From positions 62,001-126,000 of the forward strand of contig CAMVGU010000002.1 in the NCBI GenBank assembly GCA_947167105.1: DNA of 64,000 nt. Reading direction: 5' to 3'. Positions within the stretch are counted from its first letter, which is position 1. The number at the start of each line of letters is the position of its first letter. The notes below the pieces were generated by a model. It was not told the DNA's origin. It ran no database searches and worked only from the letters and a program-made list of their open reading frames with translations. This stretch comes from an uncultured Selenomonas sp. (GTDB lineage Bacteria > Bacillota > Negativicutes > Selenomonadales > Selenomonadaceae). The position numbers and the translations under genes are program-made. This document shows, one piece after another, positions 1 to 7,758 of this stretch.

Positions 1-195
1 AATTTCCTCCTTCTCCCCACCCCCAGCAACCACAAAGGCAAGATCTGCGCCATACCAGCTTGACTTCTCTGCCGGTTCACCTGCCAGCAACAACTTGCCC
101 CCACGTGAGAAAAGTTCGCTGTATGCGTCTGCCTTGCCTATAAAGGCTGCTTTTATTACCGCTAATTCATCTGTTTCGTTGTCGGTATCAAACAT
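1..195 (-). CDS. Uncharacterised protein, 3' end outside window
   Basis: The first 65 codons of a minus-strand gene are present, starting at an ATG whose first base is 195; the frame stays open to the window edge. The peptide begins MFDTDNETDELAV and carries GADLAFVVAGGG near the cut. That stretch faintly recalls the GAD-x-x-F-V-x-A-G motif of FtsZ/tubulin GTPases, but too little is present to call a family. It is the last visible member of a minus-strand string of accessory genes and lies 112 bases after the YaaW-family gene, so it is probably co-transcribed. Function unknown. Confidence 0.55.
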   Translation of the reverse strand, partial: MFDTDNETDELAVIKAAFIGKADAYSELFSRGGKLLLAGEPAEKSSWYGADLAFVVAGGGEKEEI

Positions 196-307
196 AATAT
201 TTCTCTATACCTTTCTATATTTCAAATGGTAGCTTGAAATCAACCTCTCTGGGGTATTCTACAAATTCCGCTTTATACTGGGAGTTAATAGGGACGCCTT
301 TCATCGG

Positions 308-1057
308 TTACAAATATATTACTCCATCATCCCTCACATTCTCTTTGTTTTTTGAATCTAAGGGTTCCTGCAATGACAATGCTCCACTCTCCCTTGCTTT
401 CATCATAGACCTTAAAGCTTCAATATAAACCACAGCAGGGACAGTAACACGATAGGCAGGACCGGCTATTTCCTTGACAGTCCAAGCTGCCATCAGTAAT
501 GCCAGCGGTCCAGATACAAACGACAGCACTCTTGTCAATGCAGCATTTGCCGCTAAGGATAAGCCCCGTCCCAAAACCATCCGAGCTATATTATTCGCTA
601 TTATTAGTGACAGCTGATATGAGGCAAAACCTCCTGCCTTGAATAAAGCAGCAAATAATATTCCCCCTCCTTTCATGAAAATTCCTTTCTTTTCTTCTTC
701 ATTTTTGAAAACATTGTTTATGAATTCTCGCTTCTCATCATCATTTAACTTTTCAAATATGGAACTCACCATTTTTTCCAGCAGTGCCTCTCCCATGTCT
801 TCTGTCGATGTGTATTTCACCTTCATCTTATCACACACATCTTTCAGTACCACATTATAAGTTTCCTGAGATGCAAATGTAATACTTCCATAATCTAGCA
901 ACTCATTTATGGTCGCTTCAACATAATTATAATAGTTGTCATAATCCTCCTTTTGGTTCAATGAACAATTAAATCCACCTTTATCTCGTATAATATCAGC
1001 CAAAATTTCAAACTCATTTTTCGGAACATCATGTAAAAAATGTGTTGACTTACTCAA
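308..1057 (-). CDS. YaaW-family (UPF0174/DUF3944) protein
   Basis: A 249-residue protein of the E. coli YaaW family. The diagnostic C-terminal block GPAYRVTVPAVVYIEALR (about residues 207-224) matches the family's conserved ending, and an N-terminal DUF3944-like segment begins with FLHDVP. A glycine/alanine-rich hydrophobic stretch (about 125-200) suggests membrane association. The likely start is the TTG at 1057, eight bases after GGAGG; a TTG six bases upstream sits too close to it. The biochemical role of this family is unknown. It lies 77 bases after the radical SAM gene, in the same orientation, and is probably part of the same transcript. Confidence 0.8.
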   Translation of the reverse strand: MSKSTHFLHDVPKNEFEILADIIRDKGGFNCSLNQKEDYDNYYNYVEATINELLDYGSITFASQETYNVVLKDVCDKMKVKYTSTEDMGEALLEKMVSSIFEKLNDDEKREFINNVFKNEEEKKGIFMKGGGILFAALFKAGGFASYQLSLIIANNIARMVLGRGLSLAANAALTRVLSFVSGPLALLMAAWTVKEIAGPAYRVTVPAVVYIEALRSMMKARESGALSLQEPLDSKNKENVRDDGVIYL

Positions 1058-1134
1058 TTTCAAATCCTCCTCAAAATATCATATGCTAAATGAGCTATTC
1101 TCTTCACACTTTAAGAATTCTATTTTTGCTATAA

Positions 1135-2877
1135 TTAATATTTTGACCATACGAGCAGATGATGTTTTTCTAATTTTAGCAAGGTACTAATTACTTCTTG
1201 ATGATCCACCTTCATTCCATAGTATCTCAAACACTTCACAATCTCTTTGACAGATAATTTACCCGTGGTCAAAAGTAATATATTACTCTCTACGCTAGAC
1301 AAGACACAATCACAAAACTCAAACTCGTCCTCATTAATTTTCCTTATTTTGTTATATATTTCTGTGACTCGCATAGGGTGAGCATCTTGTATATTATTTT
1401 TTAGTTCAATAGAGGATACAGCTTCACCAGAATATAAGAATGAATAATACGAAAATAAAACAGTATTTTCTTTCAAGAAACGATACCACAATCCCAAACT
1501 TATATTTTTATCTCTTAAACCAAACCATCTTTTTATATACGAGGTTGGAACACTCCAATTTTCTAACATATATTTCATATGTTCTCTTAATGACGATTCC
1601 ATATCCTTCATTTGTTGACATATATCCCACTTAGAATATTCTCTGGTTTCAATTTGTGGGAAATCTCCCAGTGAGGTTATAAAATCATGGTCTATTATTT
1701 TCAAACCATAATCTTCTGGCCGCTTTGTCATAGATGTATTTGGTAACGGCCAAAAGGAGACAACTCCTAACTCTACACGCCCTTCACCTATATTTAGCAA
1801 CTCCTTAGCAAATGCAAGATTTTCCTCATAAACAGATTTATTATAGAGTGCTCCTGCTAAAATAATATTTCCATAAACTTCCAATCCTGCATCCACGCAC
1901 CACTTTACAACCTGTTTAATCTCCTCCACTGTCGTATTTTTCCTATAGGCATCTAATACTTGTTGTGTTCCTGACTCTATCCCCAACTGTATTCGACACC
2001 CTCCTCCGTCAGCGATATATTTTATCATTTCTGGGTGCTGATATAGTGTACGAACATGTCCCTCACAAAACCAATATAATTCCCTTCTTTCCCTTCGTTT
2101 CGCCAATTCTGCACATAGTCTTTTCACTCTCTCAGGCTGCAACGTAAAGGTATCATCTACAAACATAATAAATGGTATTTCTAATTCCTTTTGAAGATAT
2201 ACATCTATTTCCTGCATAACATTTTCAACAGTTCTGAATCGTACTTGGCGTGTATGATGACCTTCATGACAAAAAGCACAATTAAATGGGCACCCCCTTC
2301 CTGTCATAATACTTAGCCCTGGAAATTTTGATTCTGGTATAAGATAACATTCATCACCTACAATAGGGATGTCATCAAGGTTCTGTATAGGAAATCTGTC
2401 TTTATTGACTATAATTTTATTATCATTGAGATAGGCTATTCCGAGAATTTTTTCAATTTTACCTATATTTTCAAGAAAAAAATCCATTAGCTCTAAGACA
2501 GTTATTTCTCCCTCATACCTCACTATTGCATCGCACTGGGCTTGCAATAGAAAGTCAATGTCAAGTGCCGTAGATTGTGGCCCCCCTACTATTACAGGCA
2601 GTTGAAAATTATCCTTAATGTATTTACTGAGAAAAATATTTTCTGTCACATTTTCATAATCGCAATACAAACCGATCATTTTTACTTTTTCTTCCCTGCA
2701 AGCTTTGTCTAATATTTTCCATCCTTCCATTAATCCTCCAGAATATCCTTGTGCCGAATAGCCATTTTTATTAATGAATGCAGATAATATATAAATACCT
2801 AAAAACCCGCCATATTCTATTTTTTGGTTTAGATACCTTCTATGTAAATTAAAGAATATAATATCATTATCTCTCAT
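1135..2877 (-). CDS. B12-binding-domain radical SAM protein
   Basis: A protein of about 580 residues. The N-terminal region (about 30-140) has the Rossmann pattern of cobalamin-binding domains, with VIVGGPQST, but without the DxHxxG ligand motif. A radical SAM barrel follows with the 4Fe-4S triad in GRGCPFNCAFC (Cys196, Cys200, Cys203). A C-terminal region of about 80 residues predicted as winged-helix (LSVKEIVKCLRYYG) resembles the PqqD-like tails of some RiPP-modifying enzymes. The start is taken at the ATG six bases downstream of AAGGGG; an ATG two codons upstream directly abuts that site. It follows the YkgJ-like gene by 36 bases. Radical SAM chemistry is certain; the substrate is unknown (methylation, C-C bond formation or peptide modification are all possible). 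Confidence 0.85.
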   Translation of the reverse strand: MRDNDIIFFNLHRRYLNQKIEYGGFLGIYILSAFINKNGYSAQGYSGGLMEGWKILDKACREEKVKMIGLYCDYENVTENIFLSKYIKDNFQLPVIVGGPQSTALDIDFLLQAQCDAIVRYEGEITVLELMDFFLENIGKIEKILGIAYLNDNKIIVNKDRFPIQNLDDIPIVGDECYLIPESKFPGLSIMTGRGCPFNCAFCHEGHHTRQVRFRTVENVMQEIDVYLQKELEIPFIMFVDDTFTLQPERVKRLCAELAKRRERRELYWFCEGHVRTLYQHPEMIKYIADGGGCRIQLGIESGTQQVLDAYRKNTTVEEIKQVVKWCVDAGLEVYGNIILAGALYNKSVYEENLAFAKELLNIGEGRVELGVVSFWPLPNTSMTKRPEDYGLKIIDHDFITSLGDFPQIETREYSKWDICQQMKDMESSLREHMKYMLENWSVPTSYIKRWFGLRDKNISLGLWYRFLKENTVLFSYYSFLYSGEAVSSIELKNNIQDAHPMRVTEIYNKIRKINEDEFEFCDCVLSSVESNILLLTTGKLSVKEIVKCLRYYGMKVDHQEVISTLLKLEKHHLLVWSKY

Positions 2878-2913
2878 CGTCATCCCCTTGATTGTTCTAA
2901 GAGAGCACTAATA

Positions 2914-3180
2914 CTAAAGTTGGATACCTTGCAAGGACTTACAGACTTTATAGTTTAACCTCAAAAATTCTTCTTCATCATAAAATTGATAAAAATACTT
3001 ATCATATATCTCAGATACATTACATATAAGAGGACGGTTTTTATAAATATTGCAGAGATTTGTTTTCCTATCAAGGAAAATACATACACCATCTCCGGCA
3101 TCATACTCCCTCAATGCTTGAATGCTGCCTATATGACGGCAACATTCTCCGCATTGAGTACACTGAAATTCTAGATCCAT
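2914..3180 (-). CDS. YkgJ-family cysteine-cluster protein
   Basis: An 88-residue protein with the YkgJ/UPF0153 signature: Cys7, Cys10, Cys13 and Cys14 in CTQCGECCRH, then Cys33, Cys43, Cys53 and Cys80. Family members bind a metal or Fe-S cluster through these cysteines. It sits between a glycine-rich membrane protein (8 bases upstream) and the radical SAM enzyme. This suggests it supplies electrons or a cluster to that enzyme, or modifies the same target, but that is inference from position only. GAGGGG lies upstream of the ATG. Confidence 0.8.
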   Translation of the reverse strand: MDLEFQCTQCGECCRHIGSIQALREYDAGDGVCIFLDRKTNLCNIYKNRPLICNVSEIYDKYFYQFYDEEEFLRLNYKVCKSLQGIQL

Positions 3181-3188
3181 TTGTAGAA

Positions 3189-4214
3189 TTAACCCCTCTT
3201 GCTTTTTCCCTCCGCCAGCCTCCTAACAAATTCTTTATTGGAATTCAATACATATTCACTTTCACTATCTAACGTTCCATCTTCACGTAGTATAGGAGTA
3301 TCTATAACAAGTTTTATTGTCTTTGCGATTTGAACAGTGTTTGCTATGGTAATTTTTTCATAATCCGTGTATTCTTGCCAATTTGTACCAGAGTCTTGAA
3401 TAACACGTTTCATTTCGCCATTACTTTTCACAAGAAAGCCATTTAAATCTGACAACAGACTGGTGATTTGCTGACTACGTTTACTTATAGCGTCCAGCAA
3501 AGTGCATATGTTTTTTCCTTCTTGCTGAAACTGTTTTGCTTTTGAATGATTTGTTTTTGCCTCATTTAGCGCTTTTTCTGCCTTAGCTGAATAAAAAGAT
3601 CCTCCTACAAAAAGTAATGGACCTGCAACAAGACCACCCAAAACTGCCATTCCGCCAGCCATGCCAAATCCCCCAGCAGCCAATGACCCACCGCCAAGCC
3701 AAGCTAAAGTCGCATTGGTAGCTGCCGCCCCACTTAAACCAGCAATCGCTGTTCCTGTACTGGCTGCCGCAAGGGTACCAACAGCTCCATAAGCTCCTGC
3801 TGCTGCAAGAGCACCTGCACCAATACTTCCCAGGCCTCCACTTGCAAGTTCTCCCAAGGAAACTGATGCATTTTTCATTTCTATAAAATCTTTTCCATTT
3901 ACATTGAAATCACGGATTTCATCCAATCCGACACTGTCTCTCAGATTCACATTTTTAATTTGAGAAAAAATATCTACAAAATCCCGTATGCCATTTGTCA
4001 TAATCGATATCTTTTTTCTTCCTAGCGAAATAAGTTTAGAGTTGGCAGATTCGCGACTATATTTTATTCCTCCATTAGTGACATCAACAATATTTTGTGC
4101 TTTTTCATTTAAATCATTTGCATTTCCCATTGTCTCTTTTGCATCTAAAATTTTCTTGCCACCACCTACAGCTAATACTGCCGCAGCTCCTCCCAAAATA
4201 AATGGAACAGCCAT
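3189..4214 (-). CDS. Glycine/alanine-rich membrane protein of unknown function
   Basis: A 341-residue protein. It opens with a hydrophobic segment (MAVPFILGGAAAVLAVGGG), continues as a helical region (about 25-110), then has a long Gly/Ala-rich hydrophobic block (about 118-205) able to form several glycine-zipper membrane helices. A lysine-rich coiled-coil-like segment and a charged tail follow. The start at 4214 is preceded by a perfect AAGGAGG eight bases upstream; the in-frame upstream ATG has no such site. Such Gly/Ala blocks recur in uncharacterised bacterial membrane proteins and pore-forming toxins. It lies between the HNH-like protein gene and the YkgJ gene. No enzymatic motif was seen. 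Confidence 0.75.
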   Translation of the reverse strand: MAVPFILGGAAAVLAVGGGKKILDAKETMGNANDLNEKAQNIVDVTNGGIKYSRESANSKLISLGRKKISIMTNGIRDFVDIFSQIKNVNLRDSVGLDEIRDFNVNGKDFIEMKNASVSLGELASGGLGSIGAGALAAAGAYGAVGTLAAASTGTAIAGLSGAAATNATLAWLGGGSLAAGGFGMAGGMAVLGGLVAGPLLFVGGSFYSAKAEKALNEAKTNHSKAKQFQQEGKNICTLLDAISKRSQQITSLLSDLNGFLVKSNGEMKRVIQDSGTNWQEYTDYEKITIANTVQIAKTIKLVIDTPILREDGTLDSESEYVLNSNKEFVRRLAEGKSKRG

Positions 4215-4288
4215 AGCTAAAACCTCCTTAAATCTATAACATCTTTTTATTTTATAGATTGACAAAGCCTTTTTCTATTTTTTCAGAG

Positions 4289-5692
4289 TTATAATTCTAA
4301 AGCTCTTGTATCATCATTCATCAGTTCATCAAATTCCACAAATGTACTTTGTTCTAACGCTCTTCCAAACGAAGAAAGGATTTGATTCAGCCCTATTGTC
4401 AATTTGTCAAAATTATTTCTCATACAAGCATCAGTTATTTTATCAAGCCCATCTTGAATAGTATTCGAACGATTTGCAAAGAGTTTGTTTGTAACATTTA
4501 TAAAATTTCGTCTCTCGATTTCCATTTTTGTAATTGCATTTTCTGTTGCTATTTTCACTCTCTGGTATTCTTCTGCAGATTTTTTTTCTTCTTCAATAGC
4601 TTTTAAAAGAGAGGAATACATTACCCCTGAAACTGCTGTACCGACTAATGCACCTACTGCTGCGCCCACCAAAGGAATAGGGATTGCAGCCTGACCAACA
4701 ACGGTTGCATAACTAGCCACAACTGCCGCTGTCCCTCTTTCTCCTAATTGGACAATACATTCTGCTGATGAAATTTTTCCTTTGGCAAAATTACACAAAA
4801 TATCACCTGTAGCCATTACCGCAGTCACGACTTTTGCTGGTGCATTTGCCTTTACTAATGCCTTAATAAATTCCGACGAACTATTAGACAGACTATGACC
4901 GACCACTGAAAGTGTCCCTGTTAGTGCAAAACCAGTTGCCCCAGCCTTGATGGTGTCCTCCGCTATGTTTTTCAGCGCATCTTCTGGTTTCCTATTTCCC
5001 TTGATTACATCCACTATATTGTTCATCGTAGACATTAAAGCCGTCATGCTTGCTGCATTTATTGCGCCTTCCTTACCAGCTTTATATGCTTCTGTGTAAA
5101 TGTTTTCCCATTGCTGTTTCTCAAGTTTCTTATCTATGATTCTTTTTGCTTTCTGTCCACTTTTAACAGCCTTTTGTTTCCCTTCATCAGATATTTCAGT
5201 TCCCGTTTTATTTAAATAATTTTCATCGCTAACCAACTCTTCATTCGTTCTGCTTCGCTTTGCATTATTAAATTTTCTGGACACGACCTCCATATTATTT
5301 TCACTATTGGCAACGTCTTTAATATTTTCATTTTTTACCCACGGATTATCCTTATATTCCTTGTGTATTCTTTCAATAGGTACTTTGTGATCAGATTCTG
5401 CTAAATGTTCAGTCCAATTTTCTCCATATTTTAATTTAGCCTCTTTTTTTGTTAATACAAGTATCTTTTCTGTGTAAGGATCTTTCACCACTTCCGCTTG
5501 TTTAAAAGCTTGCATCTTAGTATTAACTTTTGCTCTAGGGCTATCATATATTCTCCTGTTTCCAGTGTATTGTTGCGGTTTACCATATTCAACCTCTAAT
5601 CTGCTAATTGAGGCCTTAGTTGTTTCTCCTGCTACGATTCCTGTAGCGATATTTTGACTTTCCTTTTTTTTATTTTCAACTTTGTCTTCCAT
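4289..5692 (-). CDS. HNH-like nuclease motif fused to glycine-rich membrane region
   Basis: A 467-residue protein. Residues 71-146 carry an HNH/beta-beta-alpha-metal pattern: SDHKVP (Asp101, His102), then Asn132/Asn133 and Asn142-Asn143 with Lys145, in the order and spacing of HNH endonucleases. Residues about 205-365 form a Gly/Ala-rich hydrophobic block, followed by a helical region and acidic C-terminus. The start at 5692 follows GAAGAAGG; a longer frame would overlap the upstream gene. The pairing of a putative nuclease and a membrane-active region recalls toxins or abortive-infection effectors, but no immunity gene or secretion signal is recognisable. Possible roles (phage defence, interbacterial toxin, nuclease-dead scaffold) cannot be separated from sequence. 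Confidence 0.65.
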   Translation of the reverse strand: MEDKVENKKKESQNIATGIVAGETTKASISRLEVEYGKPQQYTGNRRIYDSPRAKVNTKMQAFKQAEVVKDPYTEKILVLTKKEAKLKYGENWTEHLAESDHKVPIERIHKEYKDNPWVKNENIKDVANSENNMEVVSRKFNNAKRSRTNEELVSDENYLNKTGTEISDEGKQKAVKSGQKAKRIIDKKLEKQQWENIYTEAYKAGKEGAINAASMTALMSTMNNIVDVIKGNRKPEDALKNIAEDTIKAGATGFALTGTLSVVGHSLSNSSSEFIKALVKANAPAKVVTAVMATGDILCNFAKGKISSAECIVQLGERGTAAVVASYATVVGQAAIPIPLVGAAVGALVGTAVSGVMYSSLLKAIEEEKKSAEEYQRVKIATENAITKMEIERRNFINVTNKLFANRSNTIQDGLDKITDACMRNNFDKLTIGLNQILSSFGRALEQSTFVEFDELMNDDTRALEL

Positions 5693-5705
5693 TGACACAC
5701 CTTCT

Positions 5706-5963
5706 TCATCTATTAAAATAGTAAAGACCAACCAAAACCAAAATATTAAATACAAAACCTGATATTTGTATTATCCCCGGATCTTTACACATTTTATTTA
5801 CACAAGCATAAAAAAGAAATCCTGAGCCAATCCATATAACAATAGTAATTATATATTTTATTATATTTACATCCGGCACAGCCACCATATAGATTATAAA
5901 AAACCACACTGCTGTAGGAACCAAAGATATCACTATTGGCAGCATATCACTTTCTTTTTTCAC
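5706..5963 (-). CDS. Small membrane protein
   Basis: An 85-residue hydrophobic protein with about three predicted transmembrane helices (LPIVISLVPTAVWFFIIYMV, IIKYIITIVIWIGSGFLF and a C-terminal helix ending LVGLYYFNR). The GTG at 5963 is chosen because GGAGAGGCGG lies about ten bases upstream. An ATG at 5945 and a longer frame from 6032 are alternatives. It is the first gene after the promoter at 6143-6171 and ends 13 bases before the HNH-like gene, so the two are almost certainly co-transcribed. It could be an immunity or anchoring partner, but that is inference. Confidence 0.6.
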   Translation of the reverse strand: MKKESDMLPIVISLVPTAVWFFIIYMVAVPDVNIIKYIITIVIWIGSGFLFYACVNKMCKDPGIIQISGFVFNILVLVGLYYFNR

Positions 5964-6142
5964 TCTTACATTCCGCCTCTCCGTTAAAAATATTAACTTT
6001 GAAACGCTTTTTATATAGTACAGCAAAATCATAGCAACAATGCGGAATCAAATTTTATTCGATTGCCTAACTTGCCAAAATCAAACAACCGCCTATACAG
6101 ACCTAAAGGGTAAATAGATGTAATTTTCCCAATTCATCTTAT

Positions 6143-6171
6143 ATTATACGTTCATTTACTGCTATAGTCAA
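6143..6171 (-). promoter_or_regulatory. Near-consensus sigma-A promoter for the left accessory block
   Basis: On the minus strand TTGACT (6171-6166) and TATAAT (6148-6143) are separated by exactly 17 bases. It points at the small membrane protein gene with a leader of about 170 bases, and no convincing terminator was seen between the following genes. This is the best promoter match noticed in the window and probably drives the whole 1-6 kb string. Confidence 0.75.
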
Positions 6172-6307
6172 GATTTATAGCACTAATTAAACGCCTTTCC
6201 CCCTCCACTGCACATCAATATAATAATGATACAGGTGTAAACAAGCCCGGAACCTCAGCCCTGGCGGTATTTTTAGTACACAACGAAGCGAAGGAGTGGA
6301 TTCCCCT

Positions 6308-6646
6308 ATGAACATCACGGCCTACCGCTTGCGCGCCCTGCGTGAGCAAAAGGGCTTGTCCCAGAGGGAGGTGGCAGAGCGCATTGGCATGACCCGCGCG
6401 GCCTACAACAAGTATGAGCGCGGCACCAGCCGTCCCGTGCGGAAACTGGATGAGCTGTCCGACCTCTTTGGTGTCACCATAGACTACCTTCTCGGCAAAG
6501 ATGCCACTCCCTTTGAAAATGAACTGCCGGACATCGCTTCCCATGACCATGACCAGATACGGAAATATCTCAATCTCAGCGAGGAAGGAAAGGTCATGGT
6601 GGACATAATGCTGAATGCCGTCTCTGAGCGGGAAAGAAAACGCTGA
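6308..6646 (+). CDS. XRE-family transcriptional regulator
   Basis: A 112-residue protein with an N-terminal Cro/C1-type helix-turn-helix: LRALREQKGLSQREVAERIG (about 7-26), then TRAAYNKYERG and IDYLLG, the usual end of the domain. The C-terminal 45 residues are a short helical tail without an enzymatic domain. The ATG at 6308 lies 11 bases after AAGGAG; a GTG at 6296 overlaps that site and is rejected. It is the only plus-strand gene in the accessory region and diverges from the left block. It is thus a candidate local repressor, though its target is unknown. Confidence 0.85.
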   Translation: MNITAYRLRALREQKGLSQREVAERIGMTRAAYNKYERGTSRPVRKLDELSDLFGVTIDYLLGKDATPFENELPDIASHDHDQIRKYLNLSEEGKVMVDIMLNAVSERERKR

Positions 6647-6673
6647 CATGCCATATACATCGCCGTGCCTCAA

Positions 6674-7045
6674 TCAAAACCTGTCTGTCCTGACCTTAAA
6701 CTCCCGCACCATCCTACCCAGTTCCTCCTTCATCTCCTCCTTCCCCGGTGCCCCCGCCGCCTTTTCTCTCATCTCGGCAATGATTTCCTCCCCCAAGTCC
6801 CCCAGATCCGCCTGATATTTTGCCACCATTTCCTTTATCCTGGCATAGACCTGTTCCCGTTCTTCCTCGGTGACGCTCTCATCCATGGCCCACTGGGCCT
6901 GCTCCCTTACAAAATCTGCCAGTATTTCCAGCCCATCCCTTTCCTCCTCAGTTTCTTTTCTGTCATCTTCCTCCAGGATAGCTGCCAAAACCAGGCCAGC
7001 CAGTCCTCCTGCTGCCAAGAGCAGCCCGTCTCTGCGCCAGGACAT
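6674..7045 (-). CDS. Small membrane-anchored acidic helical protein
   Basis: A 123-residue protein with one N-terminal hydrophobic segment (GLLLAAGGLAGLVLAAIL, about 7-24) followed by a strongly charged, mostly acidic helical region, so it is probably a bitopic membrane protein with a cytoplasmic coiled coil. The start at 7045 is preceded by GGAGGAGATTTAT. No known family recognised. It ends convergently with the XRE gene (27 bases apart). Its promoter region contains an element shared with the Sel1-HPr gene at 9676-11184. Confidence 0.65.
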   Translation of the reverse strand: MSWRRDGLLLAAGGLAGLVLAAILEEDDRKETEEERDGLEILADFVREQAQWAMDESVTEEEREQVYARIKEMVAKYQADLGDLGEEIIAEMREKAAGAPGKEEMKEELGRMVREFKVRTDRF

Positions 7046-7083
7046 ATAAATCTCCTCCTTGCCGTCACTACATTCATCTGATG

Positions 7084-7134
7084 GTTTTATTATACAGAGA
7101 CTTGCCCCACAAGTGGTATCCTGGCAGGCAACCC
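7084..7134 (-). promoter_or_regulatory. Promoter with conserved upstream element, copy A
   Basis: The minus strand reads GCCTGCCAGG-A-TACCACTT, a divergent 6-8-base stretch, then TCTCTGTATAATAA. The TATAAT (-10) ends about 40 bases before the start codon at 7045. The same arrangement occurs without gaps at 11224-11274. The conserved GCCTGCCAGGnTACCACTT covers the -35 area, where no TTGACA-like hexamer is present. This suggests an activator or repressor site, or a non-housekeeping sigma factor. The binding protein is unknown. Confidence 0.6.
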
Positions 7135-7269
7135 TGCAAATTTTCTTTGCGTACTCTATACTCGCGAACAATGAAAGTTACCAAAATGGAACAACATAAC
7201 CACAAGTATATGCAGATAGCGTAAGAGCTTTACTTCGCGTCCCTCGTAAATTCTAACTCTCTCTGATGT

Positions 7270-7301
7270 AAAAGCACGGACTAGATCAGCCCGTGCTTTT
7301 T
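7270..7301 (-). terminator. Intrinsic terminator after HAD-like gene
   Basis: The stem AAAGCACGG / CCGTGCTTTT with a loop of about ten bases lies immediately after the stop codon of the HAD-like gene. T-runs flank the stem on both strands, so it may work in both directions. Confidence 0.7.
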
Positions 7302-7302
7302 C

Positions 7303-7731
7303 TTATAAATTTAGCATTTCAATGCACCTAAGAGCATCCTTCTCTTGCAGTCCAACCTCCGAATCAGTCTGCACGAGGTTTGTTTCTGTGAACTCTGCCA
7401 TATCCGCATCATCGTCCAGGATAACGAATTTTTCAACCGACTGCTCGTTATCACTAAGCCATTGACGTATCTCTTCCCCTCGACACGATACCCCGGACAG
7501 TACAGGCGTACTGTCCATGATTTCTAAACCATATTCCTTCAACCTGTCCGATAGAATATTTTTTACCCTAGCGAATCCTGCTCGCCATGATGAGGACAAA
7601 ACGATCCTGGCTCCTGTAGCTTCCACAATATACTGCAATAATCGAAAATGAGAATCTGTCCGTAACTTAATCGTATTTCCATCCTGCTTTGAGTTAAGCA
7701 CACCATCTACGTCTAAAAATATCACTTTCAA
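7303..7731 (-). CDS. HAD-like hydrolase (HAD_SAK-type)
   Basis: A 142-residue HAD-superfamily protein. Motif I is FLDVDGVLNS with Asp7 and Asp9, followed by IVLSSSWR (motif II region) and LDDDAD near residue 106 (motif III/IV region). Short proteins with this layout and no cap domain match the HAD_SAK group, associated by bioinformatics with nucleic-acid end repair and conflict systems. Phosphatase activity is likely, the substrate unknown. The TTG start at 7731 lies eight bases after GGGAGGGAG. It is the last gene of the string running from 11184. Confidence 0.75.
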   Translation of the reverse strand: MKVIFLDVDGVLNSKQDGNTIKLRTDSHFRLLQYIVEATGARIVLSSSWRAGFARVKNILSDRLKEYGLEIMDSTPVLSGVSCRGEEIRQWLSDNEQSVEKFVILDDDADMAEFTETNLVQTDSEVGLQEKDALRCIEMLNL

Positions 7732-7758
7732 ATATTCTCCCTCCCCACCAATAATTTT

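Noticed and set aside
7084..7134. Sigma-54 promoter (TGGCA...TGCA) on the plus strand
   Set aside because: The matching copy at 11224 lacks the GC element, and the conserved TATAAT on the minus strand fits better.
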